Shown here: piece by piece, positions 22,863 to 35,200 of the stretch | Layout of the letters: each line of letters begins with the position of its first letter | Numbering within the stretch: position 1 is the first letter of the stretch | Assembly: GCF_949987515.2 (NCBI RefSeq) | Contig: NC_082683.1 | Span: 128,426,582-128,490,581, forward strand | Reading direction: 5' to 3' | From: Delphinus delphis | Lineage: Eukaryota; Chordata; Mammalia; Artiodactyla; Delphinidae | Length of the DNA: 64,000 bases | The notes under the pieces: model-generated | Database searches by the model: none | Told to the model about the DNA's origin: nothing | The model's input: only the letters and a program-made list of their open reading frames with translations | Position numbers and translations under genes: made by a program

Positions 22863-23952
22863 ATGTTATTTTTTAGTGTACCATTTTAATTCCTCGTTTT
22901 CTCTTGATTATATATTTTCATATTGTTTCTATAGAGGTTTCCCTGAGGCTTACAATTAATATCTTAACTTAAAACAATCTTGTTCAAACTTGCTTCATTC
23001 CCTCCACCCTCCTTTGTACTGTTATTGTACAAATTACATCTTTATATATCATTAGCCCACCTCTCAATTTAATAATTACTGCTTTATGCAATTGTCTTTT
23101 GAAGCAGATAGGAGAAAACAAAAATTACAAACAAAAATACATTTATATTGCTATTTATATTTACCTATATACTTAAGTTTACTTATGTTCTTTAATTCTT
23201 TGTGTGAATCGAGTTACTGTCTAGTGTCCTTTAAGTCAGCCTGAAGGACTCCCTTTGTTATTCCTTATAGTATAGATCTGATAGCAATTATTTCTCTCAG
23301 TTTTTGCTTTCTGAAAATATCTTATTTTCTCATTTATTTTTTGAAGGAAAGTTTTGTTGGATATGAAATTCTTGTTTGAGAGTCTTTTTCTTTCAGCACT
23401 TTGAATATGTTGTCTCACCACTTTTTGACTTCCATAAAAGTTTCTGTTGAAAAGTCAGCTATTAATCTCATTGCAGATACCTTGGTTGTGATGAGGCTTC
23501 TATTTTTCTTGCTGCTTTTGAGATTCTCTCTGTCTTTTTATAGTATGCCTATGATAGGCATAGATGTGTATCTCTGAGTTTATCCTAGTTGGAATTTGTT
23601 GAACATTTTTAGTGTGCTAATAAATGTTTTTCATCAAATTCAAGAAGTTTTCAGTCATTATTTCTCAAGTATTCTTTATGTCTTTTTCTCTCTATCCTCT
23701 CCTTCTGGGACTCCCATTATATGTACGCTGGTATAATTTATGGTGTCCCACAGAACTCTTAGACTGTGTCCATTTTTCTTCATGCTTTTTTGTTTCTGTT
23801 CTTCAAACTGAATACCTGAATTTCAATCTCAACTTACCTATCTCAAATTTGTAGATTCTTTTTGCTGTCATTTCAAATCTTCTGTTAAGCCCCTCTATTA
23901 AAGATTTTATTTTTATTATTGTACTTTTTAATTCTTGAATTTCTATTTGATT

Positions 23953-23973
23953 CCCCCCCCCCCCCCCCCCCCC
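23953..23973. repeat. Pure C homopolymer (21 C)
   Basis: An uninterrupted run inside L1 copy 3, followed by GCCGC. The minus strand is poly(G). The length may be unreliable because such runs are hard to sequence. Confidence 0.9.
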
Positions 23974-24121
23974 GCCGCATACTTTCTATATCTTTACTGA
24001 TATTTCCTATTTGGTTGACAATCATTTACAATCTCCTTTAGTTTTTCAGATATGGTTTCCATTAATTTTTGAACATATTTAAAACAGCTTACTTAAAGTT
24101 TTTGTCTACTAAATCTAATAT

Positions 24122-24272
24122 CTGGGCTTTCTTTCTTTCTTTCTTTCTTTCTTTGGCTGCACCACATAGCTTGTGGGATCTTAGTTTCCCAACTGGGGAT
24201 TGAACCTGGGCCCACAGCAGTGAAAGCACTGATTCCTAGTCACTGACCCCCAGGGAATTCCTGGGCTTTCTT
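24122..24272 (-). mobile_element. Short CHR-type SINE with (CTTT)n tail
   Basis: The body is 24134-24260. The 12-bp duplication ctgggctttctt lies at 24122-24133 and 24261-24272. The tail has become a CTTT microsatellite, on the sense strand AAAG units. Confidence 0.92.
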
Positions 24273-25440
24273 AAGAATGTTTTCTATTGACTGCTGTTTT
24301 TGGGTGTTCAGGCCATACTTTACTGTTTCTTTGCATTTTTTTTTTTTTTTTTGGTGAATATTGGACATTAAAAATAATATAATGTGACAATTCTGGAAAT
24401 CAGACTCCCCTCTTCCCTAGTTTTTTGTTGTTGTTGTTCTTGTTGTTCCTTTTTTTTTTCCCCCCTGCTATTTGCTTATTAACTTTCCTGGATGAATTCT
24501 ATAAAGTCTGTATCCTTTGTTGTGTGAAGTAATTGATGTATATCTATTTATTTAGCTTAATGATCAGCTAAGATTTTGGTGAAAATGTCCTTAAATTCCT
24601 TGAATCAATAAGTCTCCTACACTTTACTGTGAGGTTCTTTGTGTGTGTTGGGACAGGCCTTCAACACTCTAAAAGTTTATGACTCTGCCTTAGCCCTTTC
24701 TTCCTGCTTGTGCAGATCTTCTAGTTTGGACAGGTGAGGTATTAGAGCCTTTTTCATATCTTTCTTAGGTATGCACATCGTCCTCAAATGTGAGCATCCT
24801 TCTAGACCCCCAGGAACATGTTGGAGATTTTTAAAGCCCCCTATAGAGATTTAATTCCCCAGATTTTCTGACCAGCATCTTGTTTGCCCCAGCTGGTATC
24901 ACTGCCACAGGCCACTTCAATGATAAACAATTACCAGATTGCTTTCAGCAAATGCCCTGAGGCTAGGACTTTTGTTAAGGAGTGAGCTCTGAGGTCAAAA
25001 AACAACAAACCTTGTGAATAGGACTTTTCCCAGGAATTGCCATACAGGTCAAATAATGATGATTCTCTGGGGTTGGGGCTTTCTGGGGAACTTCAAAACC
25101 ATTCTGCTCCCTCCAGTGGTTGCTGGGCTGCTGGTTCTCACAGCTACCATGCTTCTAGGGTTGCTGGATTTCAAGGCTAGCTTGGAGCTGTGGAGAGGGC
25201 CATGGGAATAGAATAAGTTAAAATGTCACAAAGCTCACTGTTCTTACTGAGATTCAGCTGTTGTTGTTGTTGTTTTTTTTAATAAATGCCCCTCTGATTG
25301 TTGTACAACTTTGGTTAACTTCCAAAGTTCCAAAAAATTTGATTTTGACATTTTCCCCCCAAAGTCTCATCGCTTTTATGGAGGAGCAGATTTTTGGGTG
25401 CCCTTGCAATGCCATCCTGGAAATGTTCCCTTTTCCTAAT

Positions 25441-26096
25441 ATTTCAAACTCTCTTTTTCTCCTGATTATAGAATAAAATTTAGAAAGTACATAAAAGCAT
25501 GAAGAAATTAAAAAGTCACCTATAAATATAAGTTCATCACCACTTTAAGCATCTTTCCTTCTAGATTTTATTTTATATATTTCCATAAATTTATTAATTT
25601 TTTTTCCCTGAATGAAGTAGTCATGAAGGGTGGAGTAGAAAAGAAGTTTGAGGAGAGGAGAATATTGTACTTGGTGGCTGGAGAGAAGGTAGAGTTGAGG
25701 AAGAAGTAAATTCAAGTTGAAAAATGCAGAATAATATAAGGAAAAAAATTAGAATGACTAATTCCACCCTCCAGAAATAAATACTGGTGATATATTGAGG
25801 TGTTTTATTTTCTGTTGTTTCTATGAATATGTCTATAAAATATACACCTTATAGCTATACATTCACATACACACTTATACAGACACACACAGACATACAC
25901 GTGTCTGTGTGTGAGTGTATTTTTAAACAAATTGCTATCATATGGTGGGTTTATGCTTTTTCCTTATATAATGAACATTTTCTGAATGTTTTTAAGTTAA
26001 TTTGGAAGCCCATTTTTCCATCAAGTAGTTATATTTTAGTAAGACACAGTTCTGTCACATTGGACAGCTACACAATTTCCAATTTTTCAGTATTAT
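25441..26096 (-). mobile_element. Probable old L1 3' region, left part
   Basis: Text near 26041-26096 (tccaatttttcagtattata) matches the reversed end of old L1 ORF2/3' UTR. It resumes after a SINE with ttaggataaattcctaaaag. The left part (25441-25800) is less certain. Confidence 0.5.
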
Positions 26097-26240
26097 AAAA
26101 CTATTGCCAGGGACTTCCCTTGTGGTCCAATGGTTAAGACTGCATACTTCCAATTCAGGGGGCACAGTTTAGATCCCTGGTCAGGAAACTAAGATCACAT
26201 ATGCTGTGGGGCACAGCCAAAAAATTAAAAAAATATTGCC
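26097..26240 (+). mobile_element. Short CHR-type SINE, plus orientation
   Basis: It opens with agggacttcccttgtggtcc, then the B-box-like tagatccctggtcagg, and ends aaaaaattaaaaaaa. The flanks aactattgcc (26099-26108) and aaatattgcc (26231-26240) are a near-perfect duplication. It splits an old L1. Confidence 0.92.
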
Positions 26241-26340
26241 TCAAATTTCCTTGTGCATCCTTAACCTGTATCTCTGATTAGTTCATTAGGATAAATTCCT
26301 AAAAGTTTCCTTTTATACTTTTTAGTATTAAAACCTGTTA
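26241..26340 (-). mobile_element. Probable old L1 3' region, right part
   Basis: This continues the L1 piece interrupted by the SINE at 26109-26230: cttgtgcatccttaacctgt and ttaggataaattcctaaaag. Confidence 0.5.
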
Positions 26341-26904
26341 ACACATGTTTTCAGTTTTACATGAGGGTGAATGCTGAGTTGAACAGGGTGTCCAAACATA
26401 TCCTTTATTCTTAATATTTTAGGTAAATTTTTAAAATAGAACTATCTATTAGATACAGAAAAGTATACACATCAAAGTGAACACACCAGTGTAACCATCA
26501 ATGACGACAACAATAATGATGAAAATGCAGTACAGTACTATGCTAGATGCAGTGGGAGAAACAAGGGACACAGAAGAGATTCTCCCTTCATGTGCACATG
26601 TATAAAGTATTAGTTGTATGGCCCCCAAGGAAGCCTAGATATCCTAAGGTCAAGGGATGCTGGGAAGAGAATTTTCAAGTGAGGACTGTTGCACAGGGAA
26701 GCATGGGAATACCAAGCCCTAGTGCCAGTTGTGAGAGGGGCAGTACAAGTAGTAATAAAAAGTAGTAAGCTTTGAGGCAATCCTAAAATATGAGATGAGG
26801 AGAGAGACCTTTTGCTTGGCTTTACTGCTATTACCTTAAATGTTGGGGATCATTCTCTGAATACCTACCATATGCCTCGAAGTGAGATAGAGACTATGCA
26901 GGTA
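26341..26904. other. Intergenic, no recognised feature
   Basis: I see no gene or clear repeat. The stretch 26430-26510 could be more old L1, but the match is vague. Confidence 0.4.
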
Positions 26905-27142
26905 GGAAGACTAGGATAGTAGAGAGATTAATCTGGGATTGAATCTCAGTCTCTCCACTTTCTGTCCACGTGATCTGGGACAAGATATTTAAATTTTCTG
27001 TAGCCCAAGTTCCTCTTTTGTAAAGTGGGAACAGCAATATGTACTTCACAAGATGATTGTCAGTGTAAAATGAGCCAACTCAACGTTACAGCATGCAGCA
27101 TAGTGCCTGAAATATAGTAAACACTTAATAAACAATTATTAT
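26905..27142 (+). mobile_element. MIR SINE relic
   Basis: It contains ggattgaatctcagtctctc, acgtgatctgggacaagata and ttcctcttttgtaaagtggg, ending agtaaacacttaataaac. The full MIR order is present. Confidence 0.85.
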
Positions 27143-29089
27143 TCTGTTCTTCCTCCCACATGATACAGACTGTTTTCTCAAGAACTATATGGTTAATGTC
27201 AGGGCAAGAGAAGAAGGAATGCAATAATTAAAGATCATGTGTAGTAAATTATGAAGTGATGTGGTCAGATAATAAGAGAAACAATGGTATGGAGAAAGAA
27301 AACGTAGGTTATCCTTCATTTGCTGTACTTCGCTATCTTTTAAAAATAGTTATTCACATGCCAGTCCACACCGTGTACTCTAATTAGCCATAGGTATCAA
27401 GATCTATGAGACGACATAATATTTTACAAATTAGGTAAGTTGTTCAGCTTGGCCTGTTTAGGAGACAAGTATTGGGTTCCCCTAAACATGGAATAAAAAA
27501 TTGAAATTATCTTGTTCTTGAAACTTGGACAGCTTGCTCCATATCTTCTCTGGATTCCCAAGAAAATTTTTTACTCTTTTAATTTATAATTTTATTCTAT
27601 AGCTTCCTCTAGAGTTGATATCGTGGTATCATTTTTCTATTCATTTTCAATACCATCTACTGAGTATTAGATAGACGTAGTAGTCTTCTTTTTCCTTTTA
27701 ATGATTTGGTTTTTGTCTCTACACTTGATTTTCCAAAGCTCCACTTATTGGTCACTGGGACCTATATACATAAGTATATACAAATACGAATACAAGTACA
27801 CATAGGGAAAAGGAAAGTACAAAAATTTATATATTTAATCAACATATAGTCATTAAGGAATATAGATTTTTATAATAGTCACCAGTTATCAGAATTCACG
27901 TAGATAAAATGTGTGCACAGTTTGCCAGAGAAGAAACTGTGAGGAAGGGGGAGATAGAAGAGGAAGAAAAAGGTGACTCTTCTAGAATTGTGCCAACTTT
28001 GCCCCTCCTAACCTGTTAAGGCTTATGTGTATTCCTTTATTATAGTGAATAAAAGGTTACAGGTGAAGGGAAGAAGCTTGAAACAAGGAGATCTTGCTAC
28101 ACATCAGTGTTGGTCTATACAAACTCTAAAAGAAACCAAAAGAGTATGAGAGAAAATCTGAGGATACAAGTAATGGACATTTAAGAATTATAAAATGTTC
28201 CTTCTAAATAAGAATGCAGAAGCCAAACTTTATATAATTTGAGAGGGGCAGTAACCTAGACAGAAGACTAAGGAAGTGGAACTTTAGGAAAAAAAAAGTT
28301 TAAAAAAAGGGTGGGGGAGGTTGGAAGAGGATGGAAAGAAGAAAGTAAGAGAAAATATGAATAATCCCACAAGGAAAACAAACACAGAAGTCAAAATGAG
28401 TAAGAATGAGTGTGTGAAATAAAGATGGGATGAACAAATGGGGCTGTGAAATGCACAGGGTAGGAGCAAAAGATGAGGACCTTGAAAAAATGAAAAGAAA
28501 GAAGAAAAGTGTAATATTATGCAGCTATGAAGGAATGGTTGAGGAAATGATCAAAAGTCAATGATGGAAAAGGGTGAAGACTGGGAGAAAAATGGTCACT
28601 GGATTATGGTGACATGAAAGTAAAAAATGCCTTTGGCTCCTGATCTGTGTGAAGACAAGCTAAAAGCACAGACTTGTTAGCTTATGAAGTGAGGTAAAGG
28701 ATTAACAAGGGAGAGAGACTAAAGGCACCTAGTATCTCTTCCTATAACAACTCTTCCAAGAATTCTGTTCTATCCAAGGACCTCTCTCCCTTCCCACCTT
28801 GTTCTGTTATGTAGTAGTATTCTAATACTCGTGTGCAGCAAGGTGCTGTGGGAATAAATACCTGGTAAGAATAACATATACAACCTATGGATTCCTAGTT
28901 AATGGCACATAAGGGTTAATTAAAAACACACCAAAAATAACAAAGCAAGAAAACTTATAGACCCATCCTGGAGCACATTCATAGGACCCATCTCTTCATC
29001 TCATTTATTTACGTAAATGTAAAAAACTTGACCACATTTTCAAGTGATTTGTTACCCATCTTACCTCCTAGGGAAAGACGACTGTTTTT
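27143..29089. other. Unique-looking, AT-rich intergenic sequence
   Basis: No repeat family, no tRNA-like fold and no open frame with protein-like content is seen. The 61-codon frame at 28284-28469 (minus) is hydrophobic because the plus strand is purine-rich there. Confidence 0.55.
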
Positions 29090-29185
29090 GTTTAGCAACA
29101 AATTTATTTAACAGCTATTTAATTTACTATATGCCAGATATGTCCTTTAGGCACTGGGGATCTAGTCAGTGAACAATAGGAGAAA
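29090..29185 (-). mobile_element. L2 3' end relic
   Basis: The phrases ttatttaacagctatttaat and taggcactggggatctagtc match the reversed L2 3' end. Confidence 0.6.
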
Positions 29186-30022
29186 TAGAATGTATCTTTT
29201 TCCTCTAACTTGTGTCTCTTTGTCTGGGGACAAGGAGGGAATTGTGGCAGTGCAGATGGTAGTAAAGATGGAAGCATTATCACAGGGATAGCCTTATTAA
29301 TCCCATATTATAATGAAGCCCTGACCTGACAAAATTCTTTTGTAGTTGCTACAACTTTGCTTCCCCTGGTGCCCCATGTTTGGTTTTGCCACGTTCAGGG
29401 TCATGTGATCAGAGCTGTGCAGTGACTCGAGCGGCAGCAGAAGGGGAAATGAGAAGGTGGTACCATCCATGGGGGGATGGGGATAATGTTAGAAGAGACC
29501 TATTTGCTTATCTGTTTTCAGCATATCCTTTCTGCTTCTACTGGTATTCAGGCGAGGCAGGCTGGCTTGAACCTGTTCTAAATTTCCTCTTTATTTATAA
29601 TACAGTAGATTGGGAAGGGAGATGTGTGTGGCTTCTGATGTTTAGATTAATAACAAAGTTGATTGTGGCTACCCTGGATATTCATTTAAATGCAATAAAA
29701 TATTTTTAAGAAAACTTAGCGTGACCGTGGCACATAGGGATGCTCAATTATGTTGCCTGTGAATAAAAGCACTACAGGGGCTTCATAGTGTGACTTTTCA
29801 CCACCTCTGTGTTCTCAGCTGGCTTCCTCCCTTCCAAGCCTCAGCTGAGGGGGGGACCCAAAAACAAGAGGTTTGTTTTCTGTGACATTTGCTATTTGTT
29901 GCTGGCTCACTGTTTCGGTGGGGGAGGTGTCATGCTAAAGTCTCTAGGGGCAGTAGACCATGCACTATTTTGACACTATTACTCATTTCTCTCATGGAGA
30001 ATGTCACCCAGTGTCACTTCCC

Positions 30023-30053
<31 letters not shown>

Positions 30054-31149
30054 GGTATATTGGAGCTGCCCAGGTTCATGTTGCCACTCATGCGGCAAGT
30101 GGCAGACTTCACAGCCTCAGAGAAAGTGGTAGAGGAGGTGGCTCGCATTGTCTCCCCTTCTCTGTTCAAATGTGCCTGTGTTGATGTGAGCCCTTTAGGC
30201 TGCTGTGTCCGTTGAAGGGCCTGGCCGACTTGTTTTGCCCTCTGGCTTTGTGGTGGGAAACCTCTTGCTTATTTTAGATAATATGAGATCGTTGCCAGGT
30301 TGCAGGGCTCCAGAAGGTGAACCCTTTAACAGAAATGTCTGTTGGTTTCAGTTTCTGCTCTTTGTGAAACCAAGGCATGGTGTAAAATTTCTCAGTTTTG
30401 TTTTCTCGTGTTCCAAGGCCTTTCTCTCTTCCCTCCAACATTTTAATGCATGAGAGGGCTTGCTTTCTGAGCATAGATTTGAACTTAAGTTTAAACTATA
30501 TTTTCTCATTAGCTTGAGAGGAATCTTGAAAACACCACTGGTTTCCTCTCCATGTGCAGGGCATGCCTCAGAGCTGCAGACTAGCTTTCCCGCAGGTCAG
30601 GTGGCTTCTGTAATCAACTGTGTCTGAGGAGCACTGGATTAACCCAATTGCACAGCTTCCTCTGGAGTCAGTCAACACATGTGCGTCATTGAGTCTTCCC
30701 ATGACCAGACCCTGGGTGGATGCTGCAGACAAGGGGCCTCATGCCTACTGGACTACCAGTTATTTTTTTATTGTGTAGCATCTTTGGGGCCTGGGCTGCT
30801 AAGAAGCACACTTTGGGAGAGGCTCTCTGGCTTGAAGAAGTTCTAATCTATTATTTAACCCCTCCTCCCCCCAATTAGGTGGTTCCACAGTGTCTTTCCC
30901 TGTTCTGTTCAGGGAGAATTGTTGTCTAGCAGACTTTCTAAGTTATATGGTGTTAGTGCTCAGCCAGGCAGCTCATCCAGTGCAGATGCAGAGAGCGGCA
31001 TAGTCCTGACCCCATCACTCCATACATGCCTCCGTTTCTTACTTGTGACCCACGCTTCCACTAGTCTCACTCGTGCCTGAGAACAAACCTGGGAAGCAGA
31101 GCATTAAGGGGACCAAGAGTGCCAGTGGCAGAAGCACCTGGCCAAGGTC
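29186..31149. other. Intergenic sequence, low in recognisable repeats
   Basis: A poly(T) of about 27 bases at 30027-30053 is not followed by a recognisable SINE or L1. Open frames at 29380-29709 (109 codons) and 29889-30215 show no known motif; the second runs through the poly(T). GC is a little higher than in the surrounding L1 blocks. Confidence 0.5.
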
Positions 31150-31335
31150 CTGGCGACCTCTAATTTACCGCCGGCTAGCTGTGTGACCTTGAGCCGATGC
31201 CTTATTTCTGTCAGCCTCAGTTTGCCTTCATAGGGCTGTCTACAAGTATTAGATGAGATAAAATATTTTAAAATTTAGCACTATGCTTAGCACATAGGCA
31301 AATTTCGATAAATAATAGTTACTATTATTAAAGAG
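31150..31335 (+). mobile_element. MIR SINE relic
   Basis: The core gctagctgtgtgaccttgag and tcagcctcagtttgccttca is present, ending aataatagttactattatta. Confidence 0.9.
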
Positions 31336-31444
31336 TGTCATCTTCACAAGAATAGTCCATATGTTACATCCTGCTGTTCCCACTCATCTGCCCACTTGGA
31401 ACCTTGACCTCTTGCCATTCCTCTTTCTCCTCTTCCTCCCAACA

Positions 31445-31550
31445 TCACTGTCATAATTCGCTGAGCACCTGCTATGCCGGGAGAGGTGTACGGTAAGAGC
31501 ATTTAATTGCACTGTGTCATGTAATCCCTATGTTACTCCCTTAAGTCTTT
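31445..31550 (-). mobile_element. MIR SINE relic, minus orientation
   Basis: The phrases cgctgagcacctgctatgcc and catgtaatccctatgttact match the reversed MIR 3' half. Confidence 0.65.
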
Positions 31551-31559
31551 GCTCAATTG

Positions 31560-31752
31560 TTTTCTTCTTGTTGAAGCTTACTTTAAACCTCTTACTTAAA
31601 CCCCGCCAAACTTCCAGTTCCCTGCTTTTTCTCCTCCTTGGACTTACCTTCTAATATACTACATATTTACTACGTTTACTTAGCGTTTATTTTTGTTTAT
31701 ATCCTCCTTTAGAATACAAGTACTGTAAAGGCAGGGAATGGTTTGATAAATC
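31560..31752 (+). mobile_element. L2 3' region, first part (split by a SINE)
   Basis: The phrases tttgtttatatcctccttta, then gaatacaagtactgtaaagg and cagggaatgg are the L2 3' segment. It resumes at 31984. Confidence 0.65.
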
Positions 31753-31983
31753 TCTCTCTCTTTTTTTTTTTTTTTTTGCGGTACGCGGGCCTCTCACTGC
31801 TGTGGCCTCTCCTGCCACGGAGCACAGGCTCCGGATGTGCAGTCTCAGCGGCCTTGGCTCACGGGCCCAGCCGCTCCATGGCATGTGGGATCCTCCCAGA
31901 CCGGGGCAGGAACCCGCGTCCCCTGCATCGGCAGGCGGACTCTCAACCACTGCACCACCAGGGAAGCCCCTCTCTCTCTTTTT
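31753..31983 (-). mobile_element. Long CHR-type SINE inserted into an L2 relic
   Basis: The body is 31766-31970. The duplication tctctctcttttt lies at 31753-31765 and 31971-31983; it is low complexity, so its exact limits are uncertain. Confidence 0.93.
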
Positions 31984-32085
31984 AACTGATGCATCCTAAG
32001 TGCCAATAGAGTGCCTGGCACAGAATAAATGCACAAAAGGTATTTCTTCAACAAATGTGTGAATGGTATTGATTGAACAAAAAAA
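31984..32085 (+). mobile_element. L2 3' end, second part
   Basis: The phrases agagtgcctggcacagaata, aatgcacaaaag and ttcttcaacaaatgtgtgaa form the typical L2 terminus, continuing the piece at 31560-31752. Confidence 0.75.
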
Positions 32086-32089
32086 ATGT

Positions 32090-32222
32090 GTGACCATCTT
32101 ATTATACAGATAAAGAGATTGAATTCTGATGTTACGTAAATTGACTAAGGCGAGAGCTAGTAGGTTTTGGAGTCTCGGTTTGAATTCATCTGAGAGCCCA
32201 ATCTCTTGATCATTTTTCTCTA
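32090..32222 (-). mobile_element. MIR SINE relic, minus orientation
   Basis: It reads tattatacagataaagagat, then a segment equivalent to the reversed GTGACCTTGGGCAAG core, and ggtttgaattcatctgagag. Confidence 0.6.
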
Positions 32223-35200
32223 CCACTCTTGTCACCTAAGTACACTTGGCAATTTTTAAGGGATGTTTCCTATATGCTCCCACACAGAGAAATCCCTTTC
32301 TTGTCAAATAGCAACACAACTAGGGCCTCGAAGCCCTTAGGTGGCAGAGCTAGGTGGTCTTCATCAATGTGGAAGAGAAGGCCTCTGTTTTCTTTGTATT
32401 CCTCTCTTTTAGAAGCACCCCGGAGAGGTATTGCTTGTGCCCTCATGCTTCCCAGAGGGTTAGCTAAGTCTTCGGTTTGACTTACAGCCATGAATGCATG
32501 GGCTAGACCAGGTGCGATCTCAGCAGCAGCCACCATGCTGCACTCATTCATGTCTTTACTTTCCTGTGGCAACTAAGGTTTATAGTTCACAATGGTGTGT
32601 GAATCCATAAACAGTGCGTCATGTAGTTTTTGAAAATCTGAGTGGTACACATAAATCTATTTGTGTATAGAAAGAGCCATATTGCCAGTACTGTGACTGT
32701 TCCCAGGAGATGAAAAGCTCAGTAGAGTCTCTGGATCATGGTTTGGTTTTAGTTTTCCTGAGAGTTTATAAGATCCCCTTGGGTAAGTCAATGGGCAAGA
32801 TCGTGAGTGAGAAACGTAGGAGTAACCACATAGCTGACCCCATAGTCACCACAATCTGCAGGGCTGTCATGTGGACCAGGCTTTGGGCATCTGATAGAAA
32901 TGTGGTCAAATGGAATAGCTGCTTTGTATCTTCTGCTTTGCATCTCACCACCTACGTGCAGCCCTCCGGAATAGGGCAATGCAGGGGGATTCTTTGGTAT
33001 GAAAGAAGCATCCTCAGCTGGCTAAAGTTGAAGGAGTAGAGGAGATCGTAGGAACTTTGATCAGCTCAAGGTCACGACAAGCCAGGGACAGATATGAATG
33101 AATGTGGACCTGGCTCCCTAGCATAGTCTCTACTCAATTTAAAAAGATGGTTCAATTGAGATGAGAGACGTAGTGAAGACAGTCCTCATCATGTCTGTGT
33201 CTTGCACCACATTGCTTGAATTAGACTAGTTGGCTGGATTCCAACTTCCTGCCAGGAGTGTAAGTGTCTTTCTGCTAGAGTTTTCAAAGCAGAGCCGGGG
33301 GAAGATGCCAAGAGTTTGTCACATTCAGCATTCACTATGCACAGCCCCTCACTCGATATTTTGGATCAGGTACCAACACCCGCAACTGCACCTGTGTCCT
33401 CCAGATCCAGAATTCCTCTATCACCCTTTTCAGAGAACAAATCTTCAGACTTCTGTCAAACTGGGAAAAGGGAAACACAGAGAAGACGAGGGAATCTAGG
33501 GACTCTAACTGCTTCTGAAATAGTATTCACTCGGGCCTTCTTATTTCAGAGGCCCTTCAAGTTCCAGAGATCTTGGGACTTCCAGTTCCCAAGACCTTTG
33601 AAGGTTTTGTGATGTTAATTGGGTTGGTTCTCTGCAGCTTTGCCTACATCTGGGATTCAGCTTTCTCAGACCTAGTGAGTTAGTTGTCACTTTCCCATCT
33701 CTTTCCAGTTTCCAGAATGTGCTGCTGGGGTCTCCTCTGTTCTCCCATTCTTGTGGATTTGTGTCTCTTCAAAGCTTCCTTTTCTGCAGTTCTGATTTTA
33801 GGAAGGAGTGAAAATAGATGTGTGTGTTAAATCATCCACCTTAGCCCCTAACCTGGATCCTTCCCGAATATTATTTCTTTCTTTTGCCTAGAGCTCATCT
33901 GATCTTTAGCGGGACTCATCTGCTGGCTATCAGGGAGGAAAAAATATTTGATAATTTAATCAGTTCCTTCAGGTAATACTCAGTCTCTCTAGTGGGGGCA
34001 GTAAATGCATTCTCTCTGATTGCTCCCCTCTCCTGTGTTTCTCCCAGAGCTGATATATATACCTGTGAGGAAGAAGGTCTGAGAGGAAGACTTTGTGTCT
34101 TTGGGTCCCATGTTCTCTGGAACCAGGTGATGTTCCTGTTTACCTGGCCGCTGTTTGCTTTGCTGGCATTTTCCTGTGAAGTCGGTGACTAGTATCTTGC
34201 TGTCCCATTTCTCTCCTGGCTGCTCAGAACCCGGCCGTGGAACTTTGGTTGGGCTTGGTTCCCACTGGCTGCAGGCCTGGGTCTACACCATATCCTCCTG
34301 CTGGTCCACTGGCCCACAGGTCCACATCAGTATCTGTAATAAGGTCACTGTCCACTGTGGAATCAGTGTCTGATCTGTGGATCTTGCCTCAGCCCCCCAC
34401 AGCCCATGGGAACCAAGGATTGCTTTGGAAAGCTGAACTTTTGAGATTCCCTCCACTCTGGGCTTCCTAATTGATATGGTTGTGTGCCAGGTTGGTGCAA
34501 GAGGTAGTTATTCTCCAAGTCTTGAGTGGGGAGCAGGCAATAATTCCTCCTGCCCACAGTGTTCCCCAACTGTACCTCCCCCTTTAGGGGCCAAAGCCTG
34601 GAACAGGGGCATTCGGGACACACATGGTTAACAGTCTTGCTTGACTTGTTTAACTTTACGTTTTTGAGAATTCTAAATCTAGTTTCTAAAAAATATTAAG
34701 TAAATACACACTTAGAGGCTTGTACAATCCCTTGTAAAGAGTGAATAAACCCATCAACTGCCATGATCAATACTTATACAGAATTTAGTTAACACTAAAT
34801 GTTACTATTTTTATTTGCTGGGGTGATCATATGGAAACCACTCCCTCCTAACTCTTGGGAAGTTATCCTAATGTTTTCTAGATAATGATAGATAGACAGA
34901 TAGCAATATTTGGAAACATTGAGAGATTCGTTAAATAAATTATAAATATATAACAAACTAAATTATTTTACTTTTCTAACAAGCATAGAATGAGGTAAGT
35001 CACTGCAGTTATTAGTTACTGCTTGTTGATCAGTCTCTGTCTCTTTGATATTGCTAAGAACAAGGAAGGAAAAAAAGCCCAGTTATTATTCATTAGACAT
35101 GTTAGAACTAGTTACATGTTCAAGTTCAGTTTAAGTTTATACTGAAGTCTCACACTGCTGCTCATTTTCACTAAACTGTTCTTTTTCTCCCTGGGGCAAT

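Larger units (their letters stand above)
23250..24340 (-). pseudogene. L1 ORF1 remnant (copy 3), strongly decayed
   Basis: On the plus strand the phrases tctttttctttcagcacttt, ttctcaagtattctttatg and ccttctgggactcccattat are the reversed ORF1 C-terminal and RRM regions of old L1s. No long frame remains. A 21-C homopolymer and a SINE fall in the coiled-coil/5' part. Confidence 0.7.
19763..25440 (-). mobile_element. Old L1 (L1M-type, copy 3): ORF2, ORF1 and 5' region
   Basis: The sense order is 5' UTR (about 25440-24350), ORF1 (about 24340-23250) and ORF2 (about 22600-19763), with the 3' part missing. Divergence is high. The 5' region retains phrases such as ccctctgattgttgtacaac and tggaaatcagactcccctct, which match old mammalian L1 5' UTRs as I know them. 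It carries three SINEs. The left end in mid-ORF2 abuts L1 copy 2, consistent with copy 2 having inserted into it. Confidence 0.82.

Noticed and set aside
29380..29709. 109-codon open frame on plus
   Set aside because: No recognisable domain, no splice or promoter context, and one such frame is expected by chance in 64 kb read in six frames.
32710..33039. 109-codon open frame on plus
   Set aside because: No motif or context; shorter shadows on the minus strand look equally plausible.
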